A stretch of 64,000 bases of DNA, taken from the NCBI GenBank assembly GCA_015066225.1, contig SVOT01000003.1, forward strand, positions 1 to 64,000, written 5' to 3'. The stretch comes from Oscillospiraceae bacterium (GTDB taxonomy: Bacteria; Bacillota; Clostridia; Oscillospirales; Acutalibacteraceae). Position numbers and translations under genes: made by a program. Below are positions 1-6,107 of the stretch, one piece after another. Position 1 is the first letter of the stretch, and every line of letters starts with the position of its first letter. The notes under the pieces are model-generated. The model saw only the letters and a list, made by a program, of their open reading frames with translations. It did no database searches and was not told the DNA's origin.

Positions 1-315
1 ATTTTTTAGAAGTTTTAGTTCTACGAAAAATACTGCCGCAAATATATTCTTCAAAAACGTTTTATATCACAACCTCAAATGTTTCACCTCTTTATTAGCT
101 GCTTTAGACTATAATAGTTTTACTGCAAAAATATTTGGTTTTGCACTTGCTTATGTGCAAGTGCAAAATGAGTGACCACAATTACTTGTAGTCACTCATT
201 TTATTTTTTAAAAAAGTTATCGCATCGTATTATAGGGCGACTGATAATTACACGAAAAGCAGACCATATTATCGAAACCGAGAACGCTATTATCCAAAAT
301 ATTTTGGTATCGCAT
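1..315. other. non-coding left edge
   Basis: No convincing gene was found in this AT-rich stretch. It holds a TATAAT-like hexamer at 110-115 without a good -35 partner, and the two stacked hairpins listed separately. It probably contains the 3' end of a transcript coming from outside the window on the plus strand, or the downstream region of the minus-strand membrane peptidase gene that ends at 316. Confidence 0.4.
139..210 (+). terminator. two consecutive hairpins ending in a T tract
   Basis: A perfect 12-bp stem (139-150 with 157-168, loop TTATGT) is followed directly by a second stem, AATGAGTGAC (167-176) with GTCACTCATT (191-200), that extends inward by four more pairs. A T-rich tract runs from 199 to 209. 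The second hairpin is a good rho-independent terminator for plus-strand transcription. The two stems share bases 167-168, so they could be mutually exclusive, attenuator-style, but no leader gene is visible. Confidence 0.55.
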
Positions 316-705
316 TTATATTAAGAATTTGGGTAATATCATCATTTTGAATAGGATTTTTTTCAAACAAAAAACAACCAACAATAGATATAGTAATGCT
401 ATTATTGAGATTATATTCAATACTAACACCACATACAAAAGCCAAAGAATTTTGCAATGTATAGTAATCCCACAGATAAAAGGAAACAACATTCCACTTA
501 CGCCTATCAAAACTTGACCAAATTCCCCTATTCTATGAACATTACACGACACATAAGCAACCGTGAACAAGCAAAACTCTTCTACAGAAGCTCCCATTAA
601 AATGGCTACCATACCGTGACCTAATTCATGCAAAAACGGATACCCTAAAACAGCAATAAACAAACCCCAAAACAATACCAAAGCCAAGTTTAATGACATT
701 TTCAT
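316..705 (-). CDS. small membrane protein with HELGH zinc-peptidase motif (M50-like)
   Basis: The 129-residue protein is almost entirely hydrophobic, with about four membrane segments. The first segment runs straight into HELGHG (residues 27-32), the HExxH zinc-binding and catalytic motif placed inside a membrane helix as in M50 site-2 proteases. At 129 residues it is far shorter than normal M50 enzymes, and I do not see the second metal-ligand motif (NPxG/LDG-type), so it may be a minimal or degraded member. A GGTGA ribosome site precedes ATG at 705; a second ATG lies two codons inside. It is the last gene of the minus-strand defence island. Real gene: likely. Protease activity: uncertain. 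Confidence 0.6.
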   Translation of the reverse strand: MKMSLNLALVLFWGLFIAVLGYPFLHELGHGMVAILMGASVEEFCLFTVAYVSCNVHRIGEFGQVLIGVSGMLFPFICGITIHCKILWLLYVVLVLNIISIIALLYLLLVVFCLKKILFKMMILPKFLI

Positions 706-907
706 TAAATCACCGATGATGTTGTTTGCTTTTTAAGAAGTTTTATAAATCACCAAAAATCCAGTATCGCCATTCTTTGTTTACTGCTGTAAAGCTTTTT
801 GCATATGGAATAATGCAAAAAACTAGGACGAGTATAAGGCTCTCCTGTTTTCGCTACACTCATCTAAGTAAAATTTGGTTGGCGAACAAACGGAAATTTA
901 TACGCTG
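706..907. other. intergenic, no gene seen
   Basis: Only short unsupported reading frames without ribosome sites occur here. No strong hairpin or promoter was recognised. Confidence 0.4.
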
Positions 908-1186
908 TTAAATATCTCCTGTCTTATCGTAAACTGCTTCGGCTATGAGTTTCACGCCTAACCTGAAGCCATCTATGAAGGCTTCTTTTTCAAGGATGTT
1001 ATTCATATCTGTCATACAGTCTTTGACTTTTTCAAACACATCCTTCTGTTGCGGTGATAATAGTGCTGAAAGTTTCTCCTCATTTTTCACCGCCAATTCA
1101 AGCAGATGTGAATACTCACTACCACGAGTCAGGTGCTTCTCGCAAGGGCATATGTTACCATAGAATAAATCTTCAATCATTCTCAT
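908..1186 (-). CDS. DUF6809 family protein
   Basis: A 92-residue soluble protein. The N-terminal MIEDLFYGNI block, the RGSEY motif at about residue 23 and the C-terminal GFRLGVKL motif match the DUF6809 family, small Clostridia proteins of unknown function often found near mobile or accessory genes. ATG at 1186 is chosen because AAAGGAGTG sits 6 bases upstream. A longer open frame continues upstream to 1321 but lacks a ribosome site and the family similarity begins at this Met. Its first 30 codons and upstream leader lie inside a 148-bp repeat that recurs at 3582-3729, where a truncated copy lies. It follows the Cap15-like gene. Confidence 0.75.
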   Translation of the reverse strand: MRMIEDLFYGNICPCEKHLTRGSEYSHLLELAVKNEEKLSALLSPQQKDVFEKVKDCMTDMNNILEKEAFIDGFRLGVKLIAEAVYDKTGDI

Positions 1187-1244
1187 GTGTCGCACTCCTT
1201 TCATGCAACACAAACATATACCACAAAGGTTTTTGAAAGTCCAG
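1097..1244. repeat. 148-bp direct repeat, copy A
   Basis: This covers the leader and the first 30 codons of the intact DUF6809 gene. The same 148 bp, without indels and with only a handful of substitutions, recurs in the same orientation at 3582-3729. The two copies bracket the CBASS genes. Confidence 0.85.
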
Positions 1245-1259
1245 AAAAAACATGTATAG

Positions 1260-1814
1260 TTATCGTTTGTTTTTAAATATGATATCTCCACGTGACTTTC
1301 TATCGGTATAATACATTCCAAATAAATTCTTTAAATCACATAGGTCTATTATTACTGTACCATAATGAATGTTACTTCTATCTCTAAATTCATTTTTGGG
1401 CGTATTAATGTATGTGTATATGAGTTTTTCATCTTCGTTTATTTTTGTTATTTTTGAGTCAATAGATGTGCTAGAGCTTTCTTCAGTTTTTAACTTTATT
1501 TTTGTAGTTAATAAAGTTTGCTTTATCTTTAATTCACCATTTCTTGATTTTTGGTCATAAGAAGATTTTAAAATTACATCGTATGTGCCGTAAATTTTTG
1601 GTGTTTTACAAAAAGGATTGAAGCGCCATAATAATTTTTCATAGAAACCCAATATAAACAATGTAGCCACAATACTTTCACTGATATAGCCGTACAAATC
1701 GTACAAGGATTCAGTGGCGAGTATTTCTTCAAAAGAAATAACTATTCTAATGACAAGTAATATTAAATTTATGTATACCCCACATTTAATTAAACTTTTT
1801 ATTCTTAAATCCAT
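1260..1814 (-). CDS. cap15: Cap15-like CBASS effector (2TM plus beta-barrel)
   Basis: The 184-residue protein has two N-terminal membrane helices (about residues 12-28 and 46-62) followed by a beta-rich cytosolic domain. That domain starts with a GTYDV strand and ends with GMYYTDRKSRGDIIF close to the C-terminus. This layout and the terminal YxTDRKxxG signature match the SMODS-associated 2TM-beta (Cap15) effectors of CBASS. In that family a cyclic nucleotide binds the barrel and drives oligomerisation in, and disruption of, the inner membrane. It lies 15 bases downstream of the CD-NTase gene, with AGGATGG as ribosome site, so the two form one operon. The assignment is by architecture and motif; which nucleotide it senses cannot be read here. 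Confidence 0.8.
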   Translation of the reverse strand: MDLRIKSLIKCGVYINLILLVIRIVISFEEILATESLYDLYGYISESIVATLFILGFYEKLLWRFNPFCKTPKIYGTYDVILKSSYDQKSRNGELKIKQTLLTTKIKLKTEESSSTSIDSKITKINEDEKLIYTYINTPKNEFRDRSNIHYGTVIIDLCDLKNLFGMYYTDRKSRGDIIFKNKR

Positions 1815-1829
1815 AATATTACCATCCTA

Positions 1830-2777
1830 TTATTCGTAAACAAAAAATCTATCCAAATCATTAATAAAATTAATATAATTTTGTTTTTCTTCGACGCTTG
1901 CAAAAAGTGGTTTTATTCCGTTGGCTTCTTTGTAATAATCAAATTTGCCAATATTAGTTTTTAAATATCTTATTATATCTTGAACCACATACCCAAGTGT
2001 GTAATATCTAGTGAATTCTTCATTTGGAAGATTCCATAAAAGTGATTCTAAACCAAAAGAAGAAACTTTACTAGCGCTTGAATAACGAAAATCAATCATA
2101 AGAGCTCTCATTTTCTTTATGATTCTTACAATTTTCTTGTATTTGTAATTGGTAAGTTTATTTTTTGATTTACCGTTAAATATATGTTGTTTCGGAAAAT
2201 TTCTGATAACGGTTCCATCGTCAGCGTATATTATAATTCCTTCTTTATAACTTGAATAATCGTTATTTCCTGTATTATAGTAACAATTCAAAGCAAAACA
2301 AGGTACGGTGTCAACTTGTTTTCTATATGTATTACCTTTTACTTTAATCGATTTATTGTGTCGTTCTACTTCATAAGGGAATCGCACTCTCAACTTTCTT
2401 TCAACAGTATCTTTAAAAACAGCTGCCTCTAGTTTTTTGTTTGTTGTTCCTGTTTGACAAGATGAGTTAAACACATAATCGTGTCCCTCTTTTCTCACAA
2501 CTGCTATATCTACATCACTTTCCCCTGATATACATGTATTATTTGCATATGAGCCTTGTATAAAAATATCAACAGTATGATTATTTACAGTGCTTCTCAT
2601 CGAAAGTGTATAAGCAAGAGTGTCTTCAGCTAACAAGGAAATTTCTTTGTTGTCATCAGTATAACCCAAATCACTCAGCACATCTCTGACTTGTATAATA
2701 GCCCTTTTGCACATTTCATTTTCGGTTGCACTTAATGGTGATGCATATCTTTCTAAATCATTTTGATTGAATTTCAT
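1830..2777 (-). CDS. CBASS CD-NTase (cGAS/DncV-like nucleotidyltransferase)
   Basis: A 315-residue enzyme. The nucleotidyltransferase signature is complete: GS at 75-76 (GSYANN), SDVDIAV with metal-binding Asp88 and Asp90, and the third Asp in VDTVPC at about 156. Its C-terminal half is the helical part typical of SMODS/OAS-like enzymes. In CBASS such enzymes make a cyclic oligonucleotide upon phage infection and the adjacent effector responds, here the Cap15-like protein. ATG at 2777 has GAAGGAGA 5 bases upstream; a longer frame to 2819 has no ribosome site. No Cap2/Cap3 or HORMA/TRIP13 genes are adjacent, which makes this a minimal (type I) two-gene layout. Product identity and clade cannot be settled by eye. 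Confidence 0.85.
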   Translation of the reverse strand: MKFNQNDLERYASPLSATENEMCKRAIIQVRDVLSDLGYTDDNKEISLLAEDTLAYTLSMRSTVNNHTVDIFIQGSYANNTCISGESDVDIAVVRKEGHDYVFNSSCQTGTTNKKLEAAVFKDTVERKLRVRFPYEVERHNKSIKVKGNTYRKQVDTVPCFALNCYYNTGNNDYSSYKEGIIIYADDGTVIRNFPKQHIFNGKSKNKLTNYKYKKIVRIIKKMRALMIDFRYSSASKVSSFGLESLLWNLPNEEFTRYYTLGYVVQDIIRYLKTNIGKFDYYKEANGIKPLFASVEEKQNYINFINDLDRFFVYE

Positions 2778-2810
2778 GATAATCTCCTTCACTTTACATG
2801 TTTGTTTCCT

Positions 2811-2826
2811 AGGAAGCATACTTCCT
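2811..2826. promoter_or_regulatory. short inverted repeat in the CBASS leader
   Basis: AGGAAG-CATA-CTTCCT lies about 35 bases upstream of the CD-NTase start codon, inside the presumed 5' leader. It could be a small hairpin near the ribosome site or a second operator. No regulator gene is next to it. Confidence 0.35.
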
Positions 2827-2839
2827 TACATTTAACGTA

Positions 2840-2857
2840 GTCTAAATCTATTTAGAC
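2840..2857. promoter_or_regulatory. 18-bp operator-like palindrome at the CBASS promoter
   Basis: GTCTAAAT-CT-ATTTAGAC is a perfect 8-bp inverted repeat separated by two bases. It begins 5 bases past the proposed -10 box, so it covers the expected transcription start. The position suits a repressor site. It is too short and central for a terminator and has no T tract. Confidence 0.55.
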
Positions 2858-2862
2858 AAAGA

Positions 2863-2891
2863 ATTATATTGTAAACATAACACTAACCTAA
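2863..2891 (-). promoter_or_regulatory. probable CBASS promoter
   Basis: On the minus strand a perfect TATAAT (2863-2868) has a weak -35 TTAGGT at 2886-2891 with 17-bp spacing. A weak -35 would suit a regulated promoter. A terminator at 3492-3533 separates it from the upstream defence operon, so the CBASS genes need their own promoter. Confidence 0.5.
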
Positions 2892-3170
2892 CGATAACAC
2901 AATGTCGAATGCCTAACATTACATGCTTTGTATTATACCATTTTTACTTCAACACTTCAATAAATTGTAGTACCATTCAAAGGGCTTCAGTTCTTGTTTT
3001 GAACGTTACATATCTAATTTTAGTAATATTATGCTTCCTACTTATATATGACAAAAAACTACAAATACTTCACATTTATTTTATATTTTTTGAATTTTCA
3101 GCGTTTTGCATAGTTGATGACATGGTGGGTTAGTTAAAATAACAACTAACATGCATTTTATACAATAAAC

Positions 3171-3217
3171 ACAGAGCAGGGTTGCACTTTGTGGTGTACT
3201 ACCCTGCTCTGTATTTT
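3171..3217 (+). terminator. 12-bp perfect hairpin, terminator-like
   Basis: ACAGAGCAGGGT (3171-3182) pairs with ACCCTGCTCTGT (3201-3212), and ATTTTT follows on the plus strand. No plus-strand gene is visible upstream. It may be a relic of a lost gene. Confidence 0.5.
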
Positions 3218-3230
3218 TCAGTGTGATACA

Positions 3231-3291
3231 AAATGCCGAAATCGGAATTTTGTTGCTTCAGGTAGCAAGTTTAATTCTGAAATCGGCATTT
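3231..3291. repeat. long imperfect inverted repeat
   Basis: Arms of about 19 nt (beginning AAATGCCGA, ending TCGGCATTT) pair with few mismatches. An inner TTGCT/AGCAA stem gives one extended hairpin. It has no coding context and may be a miniature element remnant or a structured RNA. Confidence 0.45.
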
Positions 3292-3350
3292 TATTTCTGT
3301 ATTTTTAGTGTTTTTGAGTATTTTTCCATCATTTTGCGAAATTTGGCTTA

Positions 3351-3479
3351 ATGTGTCGTTTTTTTCAGGAATCCATTACTGGCGAGGGTCTCCGCCTCGC
3401 TACAGACAAAATGGACGAGAAGAATTTCTATGCACTCAACCCCGGCTTTGATATGAAAAAGCCTAATAAGAGGAGATAA
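3351..3479 (+). pseudogene. possible C-terminal remnant of a lost gene
   Basis: A 42-codon open frame ends in a polar, codon-biased tail (…NFYALNPGFDMKKPNKRR, stop TAA at 3477). Its composition looks like real coding sequence, unlike the AT-rich surroundings, but it has no ribosome site and no recognisable domain. I read it as the broken 3' end of a gene deleted during rearrangement of the CBASS/DUF6809 locus. I cannot name the parent family. Confidence 0.3.
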
Positions 3480-3491
3480 ATACACCCCCCC

Positions 3492-3533
3492 AAAAAAAAC
3501 AGCTCTTTCGTGTTGCCAAAATACGAAAGAGCT
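3492..3533 (-). terminator. terminator ending the long defence operon
   Basis: AGCTCTTTCGT (3501-3511) pairs perfectly with ACGAAAGAGCT (3523-3533), and the minus strand continues into a run of eight T residues. It sits directly after the truncated DUF6809 gene and separates the RM/AbiTii operon from the CBASS operon. On the plus strand a weaker T tract also follows. Confidence 0.8.
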
Positions 3534-3542
3534 ATGTTGTTT

Positions 3543-3671
3543 TTATACTCGGTAAATATTCATTTCGTTCTTCACAGACAGTTCAAGCAGATGTGAATAC
3601 TCACTACCACGAGTCAGGTGCTTCTCGCATGGGCATATGTTGCCATAGAATAAATCTTCAATCATTCTCAT
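3543..3671 (-). pseudogene. truncated DUF6809 gene copy
   Basis: From ATG 3671 (the same AAAGGAGTG ribosome site as the intact gene) the first 30 or so codons are nearly identical to the DUF6809 protein encoded at 908-1186. The frame then diverges after LLELSVKNE and stops after 42 codons, missing the whole C-terminal GFRLG half. The break coincides with the end of the 148-bp repeat. It lies between the AbiTii gene and a terminator. This is a decayed or recombination-truncated duplicate. Confidence 0.75.
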
Positions 3672-3729
3672 GTGTCGCACTCCTTTCATGCAACACAAAC
3701 ACATACCACAAAGAGTTTGAGAAGTCCAG
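3582..3729. repeat. 148-bp direct repeat, copy B
   Basis: Same orientation and exactly the same length as copy A at 1097-1244, with only scattered base changes. It includes the leader, ribosome site and first codons of a DUF6809 gene. Equal length with no indels suggests a fairly recent duplication or gene conversion. Confidence 0.85.
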
Positions 3730-3736
3730 AGATTTT

Positions 3737-4423
3737 TCAACCAGTTGATATGTTTGTATCCTTAATCTTATTGTCATCCCCGATGTGAACACTATGATCA
3801 TTATAAACTATAACACATACCTTATTTGCTATTTCCTGGATTTCTTCAGGTGATTTTTCAGAGGGATCAATATCCAAATCATCAAGATTCCCAAATTCTT
3901 TTTCCAGTAAAAGTAATGCATCCAAAAGCCTGCTTTCTATTACAGAAAAAATGTTTGTAATACAATGTGTGCTGACAACCACGCGAGCTTCTATAATGTT
4001 CATATATCGGTCATCATTACATTTAGCTATATATGCAAAATAATCTGCAGGAATAGGTTTTATTAGATGACCGTTATCAGCTTTCTCGACTAATTGTTTC
4101 AATGCATTAACTCCATCATAGAATGAAACATTTAAGAGAATGTCAATTTCATCTGCCGGCATTTTTCCAAGAGGTATTGATACGTCAGTCCATTTCATAT
4201 GTGATGCCATAGAACCTTTAAAATATGATCCTTTTAATTCTCCACGTTCAATACGATAGTCCGGTAGTTTAGCAGCAGTAGGATATCCAGCGATTTCATA
4301 ATTCACCCAATCCAAAAGTTCAGTATTATCTAATGAAGCGAATAGAATTTTAGCACGTTTGAGTGCAGTTATAGTATCTATTGCACCATTTGCAATATCT
4401 TTGATAATCATACTTTTTGCCAT
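3737..4423 (-). CDS. AbiTii-domain protein
   Basis: A 228-residue soluble protein. The N-terminal half carries the AbiTii pattern: a helix with repeated Leu and TALKRAKIL, then LLDWVNYEIAGYP and LPDYR (about residues 36-58), followed by an alpha/beta body. AbiTii is one half of the lactococcal AbiT abortive-infection system. The extreme C-terminus ends in SVHIGDDNKIKDTNI (211-225), and nearly the same motif occurs in the upstream gene's product (residues 99-113). The start codon overlaps that gene's stop at 4423 and GAGGGG precedes it, so the two are translationally coupled. Function in phage defence is inferred from domain and context. Confidence 0.75.
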   Translation of the reverse strand: MAKSMIIKDIANGAIDTITALKRAKILFASLDNTELLDWVNYEIAGYPTAAKLPDYRIERGELKGSYFKGSMASHMKWTDVSIPLGKMPADEIDILLNVSFYDGVNALKQLVEKADNGHLIKPIPADYFAYIAKCNDDRYMNIIEARVVVSTHCITNIFSVIESRLLDALLLLEKEFGNLDDLDIDPSEKSPEEIQEIANKVCVIVYNDHSVHIGDDNKIKDTNISTG

Positions 4424-4926
4424 TAAAATAACCCCTCAATCCAGTTCACAATATTCTGCCAAAAAGAGAATAATAAAATGAATCCTGTTATTAAACTCAA
4501 GATAATACTTATAAAAATAGGATGTTTCTCGGAAAACTTCTTCTTGGATGATGTGTTGTTCTCTTGTTGGTTTCCTATTCCTCCTGCAATATTAGTGTTG
4601 TTTATATTATTGTTATCCCCAATTCGTACGCTCTGGTCAACAATATAAGTGGAACCTTGGCGAGCGCTTTCTGCTTCATGTTCTGCCAACCGTTCATTGT
4701 AGGTGCGTGCAGAATTAGTTAATGTTACAATATAAGGTTTGTTATCGGCATAATTCACATTAATATACCCTAGTTGACGAAGTTCACTGATAATACCCTT
4801 TAACTCTTCCATTTCTGTACCGATAACACTATCCCAACGCTTACATAATTCTTGTGTTGGATTATCTGCACCAACCAATGCATCCAAGAGAGCCTTCGAG
4901 TTAGAAGGTAATTTTTCGAAATTCAT
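4423..4926 (-). CDS. winged-helix-like, membrane-anchored AbiTii partner (unknown)
   Basis: A 167-residue protein. Residues about 8-70 look like a small winged-helix/helical domain (ISELRQLGYI followed by a beta wing). Then come a polar linker with SVRIGDNNNINNTNI (99-113), an Asn-rich spacer and a basic segment. A single membrane helix (about 137-157) leaves a short C-terminal tail. The IGDxNxIxxTNI motif is shared with the AbiTii protein encoded immediately downstream, to which it is coupled by overlapping stop/start. No family name is recognised. ATG 4926 has GAGGTGA upstream. A sensor or docking partner for the AbiTii protein at the membrane is a reasonable inference, not shown. Confidence 0.6.
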   Translation of the reverse strand: MNFEKLPSNSKALLDALVGADNPTQELCKRWDSVIGTEMEELKGIISELRQLGYINVNYADNKPYIVTLTNSARTYNERLAEHEAESARQGSTYIVDQSVRIGDNNNINNTNIAGGIGNQQENNTSSKKKFSEKHPIFISIILSLITGFILLFSFWQNIVNWIEGLF

Positions 4927-4948
4927 TCACTCACCTCATTTCAACTTT

Positions 4949-5695
4949 TCACACAGCACCAGATTTTTCCTGGTTTGGTGATAAAGAGTTTGACTTTTTC
5001 TTCAAATAGCGAGTACGTTTACGCAGTATTCGTGCTAGTTTCCAACGGTCGATACGCTTAGGCGTTTTATTGTAAATGTCCCTGTAGTCTATCCTTGTTA
5101 GAATCCAGTGACCATTTTTAGTGATACTATGTCCGTCTAGCAAATGAAGAAAAAAGGATACCTCGATAATCACTGAAATAGCATTGCTTGGACCCGACCC
5201 AATGTGATTATGCTGGTAAAGGTTTCGAGGTCCTTGAAAAAAACCCATCAACATATACCTTATTCCATCTTGCTCATTTCGATCAGATTCCGTTTTTAAA
5301 TTGTTAATAGCAATCAAAGGGACTTTTTTGATTTCGCCAGTTTTCTTGTCCACCTCGAATGAAAGTGCTCTTGTTGCTAAATCGAACCCGTGTGAATCAA
5401 GACCCGATTTCTTTTTGATGTGGTTTTCCAGAGTTACAAATGCTTCACGGGCTGCTGCTTCAAACTCTGATTTATATACAAGTACTAATGCATCGTTAAG
5501 AGCCTGATGTATGTTGTAAACATCGAAAAAACCTTTTAGCCTTTCCAACGAATAAGGCATCAAGCTTCCACAACGCGGACAAAAAGGAAAATCGTCATAA
5601 TCAAACCCATATGTTCCGTCCTCGTACTCTTTGAGTGTTTTCCTTCGCGGCGGAAGTGAACAGCCATTAGGACAAGAAAATTTTTGGCTTCTCAT
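4949..5695 (-). CDS. zinc-ribbon plus Ymh-type (TIGR02391-like) protein
   Basis: A 248-residue protein. The N-terminus has two knuckles, CPNGC (8-12) and CPRCG (39-43), forming a probable zinc ribbon. Residues about 65-205 resemble the Hypoth_Ymh/TIGR02391 helical family: a long helix with AREAFVTLENHIKKKSG, an acidic DGIRYMLMGFFQGPRNLYQHNH stretch and a hydrophobic C-terminal helix ending SFFLHLLDG. That family recurs in restriction and phage-defence neighbourhoods, where some members are HEPN-like. The C-terminus is very basic (KRIDRWKLARILRKRTRY), suggesting nucleic-acid contact. It lies between hsdR and the AbiTii module on the same strand; GAGGTGA precedes the ATG. Confidence 0.6.
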   Translation of the reverse strand: MRSQKFSCPNGCSLPPRRKTLKEYEDGTYGFDYDDFPFCPRCGSLMPYSLERLKGFFDVYNIHQALNDALVLVYKSEFEAAAREAFVTLENHIKKKSGLDSHGFDLATRALSFEVDKKTGEIKKVPLIAINNLKTESDRNEQDGIRYMLMGFFQGPRNLYQHNHIGSGPSNAISVIIEVSFFLHLLDGHSITKNGHWILTRIDYRDIYNKTPKRIDRWKLARILRKRTRYLKKKSNSLSPNQEKSGAV

Positions 5696-5711
5696 CGCTA
5701 CTCACCTCATT

Positions 5712-6089
5712 TCAGAATCTTTTCCATTTTATTATCAATGCGCTAATATGTAACGCTACATATAAACACCCAATAAGCACCATTTGCCATACTGTTGGGT
5801 ACACAGACAAAATCCAATATAAAAGTCCTATGTGTACACAGTAAAAAAGCATATAAAGAAAACTGCCTAATGCTGGTGCTGATCCTTTTCTGTAATACAA
5901 ACCAACAATTCCGAATGTAACAGAAAATATAATTGGGTCAGCAATCCAGTTTAATATTTCGGGAGTTAATGTAAAGGGTACGTCACCTAATGAAATAATA
6001 ATACCTTCACCTAGCGCTTCAAATGGATTAGGTATTGCAAATTGCCTGATAAGCCAAAAAATTGTAGCTAGTGTTGTGTATATTTTTAT
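5712..6089 (-). CDS. small multi-pass membrane protein, apparent ATA start
   Basis: The coding frame runs unbroken from just behind hsdR to a stop at 5712 and encodes about 125 residues with three to four hydrophobic segments. A perfect AGGAGG (6098-6103) lies 8 bases from an ATA codon at 6089, and there is no ATG, GTG or TTG start near it. The first usable canonical start is TTG at 5900, deep inside the protein and without a ribosome site. I therefore propose ATA as the start, or a mutated start codon. Family unknown. It sits in the defence operon between hsdR and the Ymh-type gene and could be a membrane partner of that module. Confidence 0.5.
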   Translation of the reverse strand: MKIYTTLATIFWLIRQFAIPNPFEALGEGIIISLGDVPFTLTPEILNWIADPIIFSVTFGIVGLYYRKGSAPALGSFLYMLFYCVHIGLLYWILSVYPTVWQMVLIGCLYVALHISALIIKWKRF

Positions 6090-6107
6090 TGTTTTATCCT
6101 CCTGTTT

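Larger units (their letters stand above)
2892..3350. other. gene-poor spacer with two large hairpins
   Basis: No gene is supported. A 74-codon plus-strand frame (2909-3133) is AT-driven and lacks a ribosome site. The stretch holds a perfect 12-bp stem at 3171-3212 followed by ATTTTT, and a long imperfect foldback at 3231-3291. Confidence 0.45.

Noticed and set aside
2909-3133. 74-codon plus-strand reading frame between the CBASS genes and the defence operon
   Set aside because: AT-driven composition, no ribosome site, no family resemblance, and it opens within the spacer; coding-like signal is absent.
5712-5900. TTG start at 5900 for the small membrane protein
   Set aside because: No ribosome site at the TTG, and about 63 upstream codons in the same frame continue the membrane-protein character up to a perfect AGGAGG, so the start lies further upstream.
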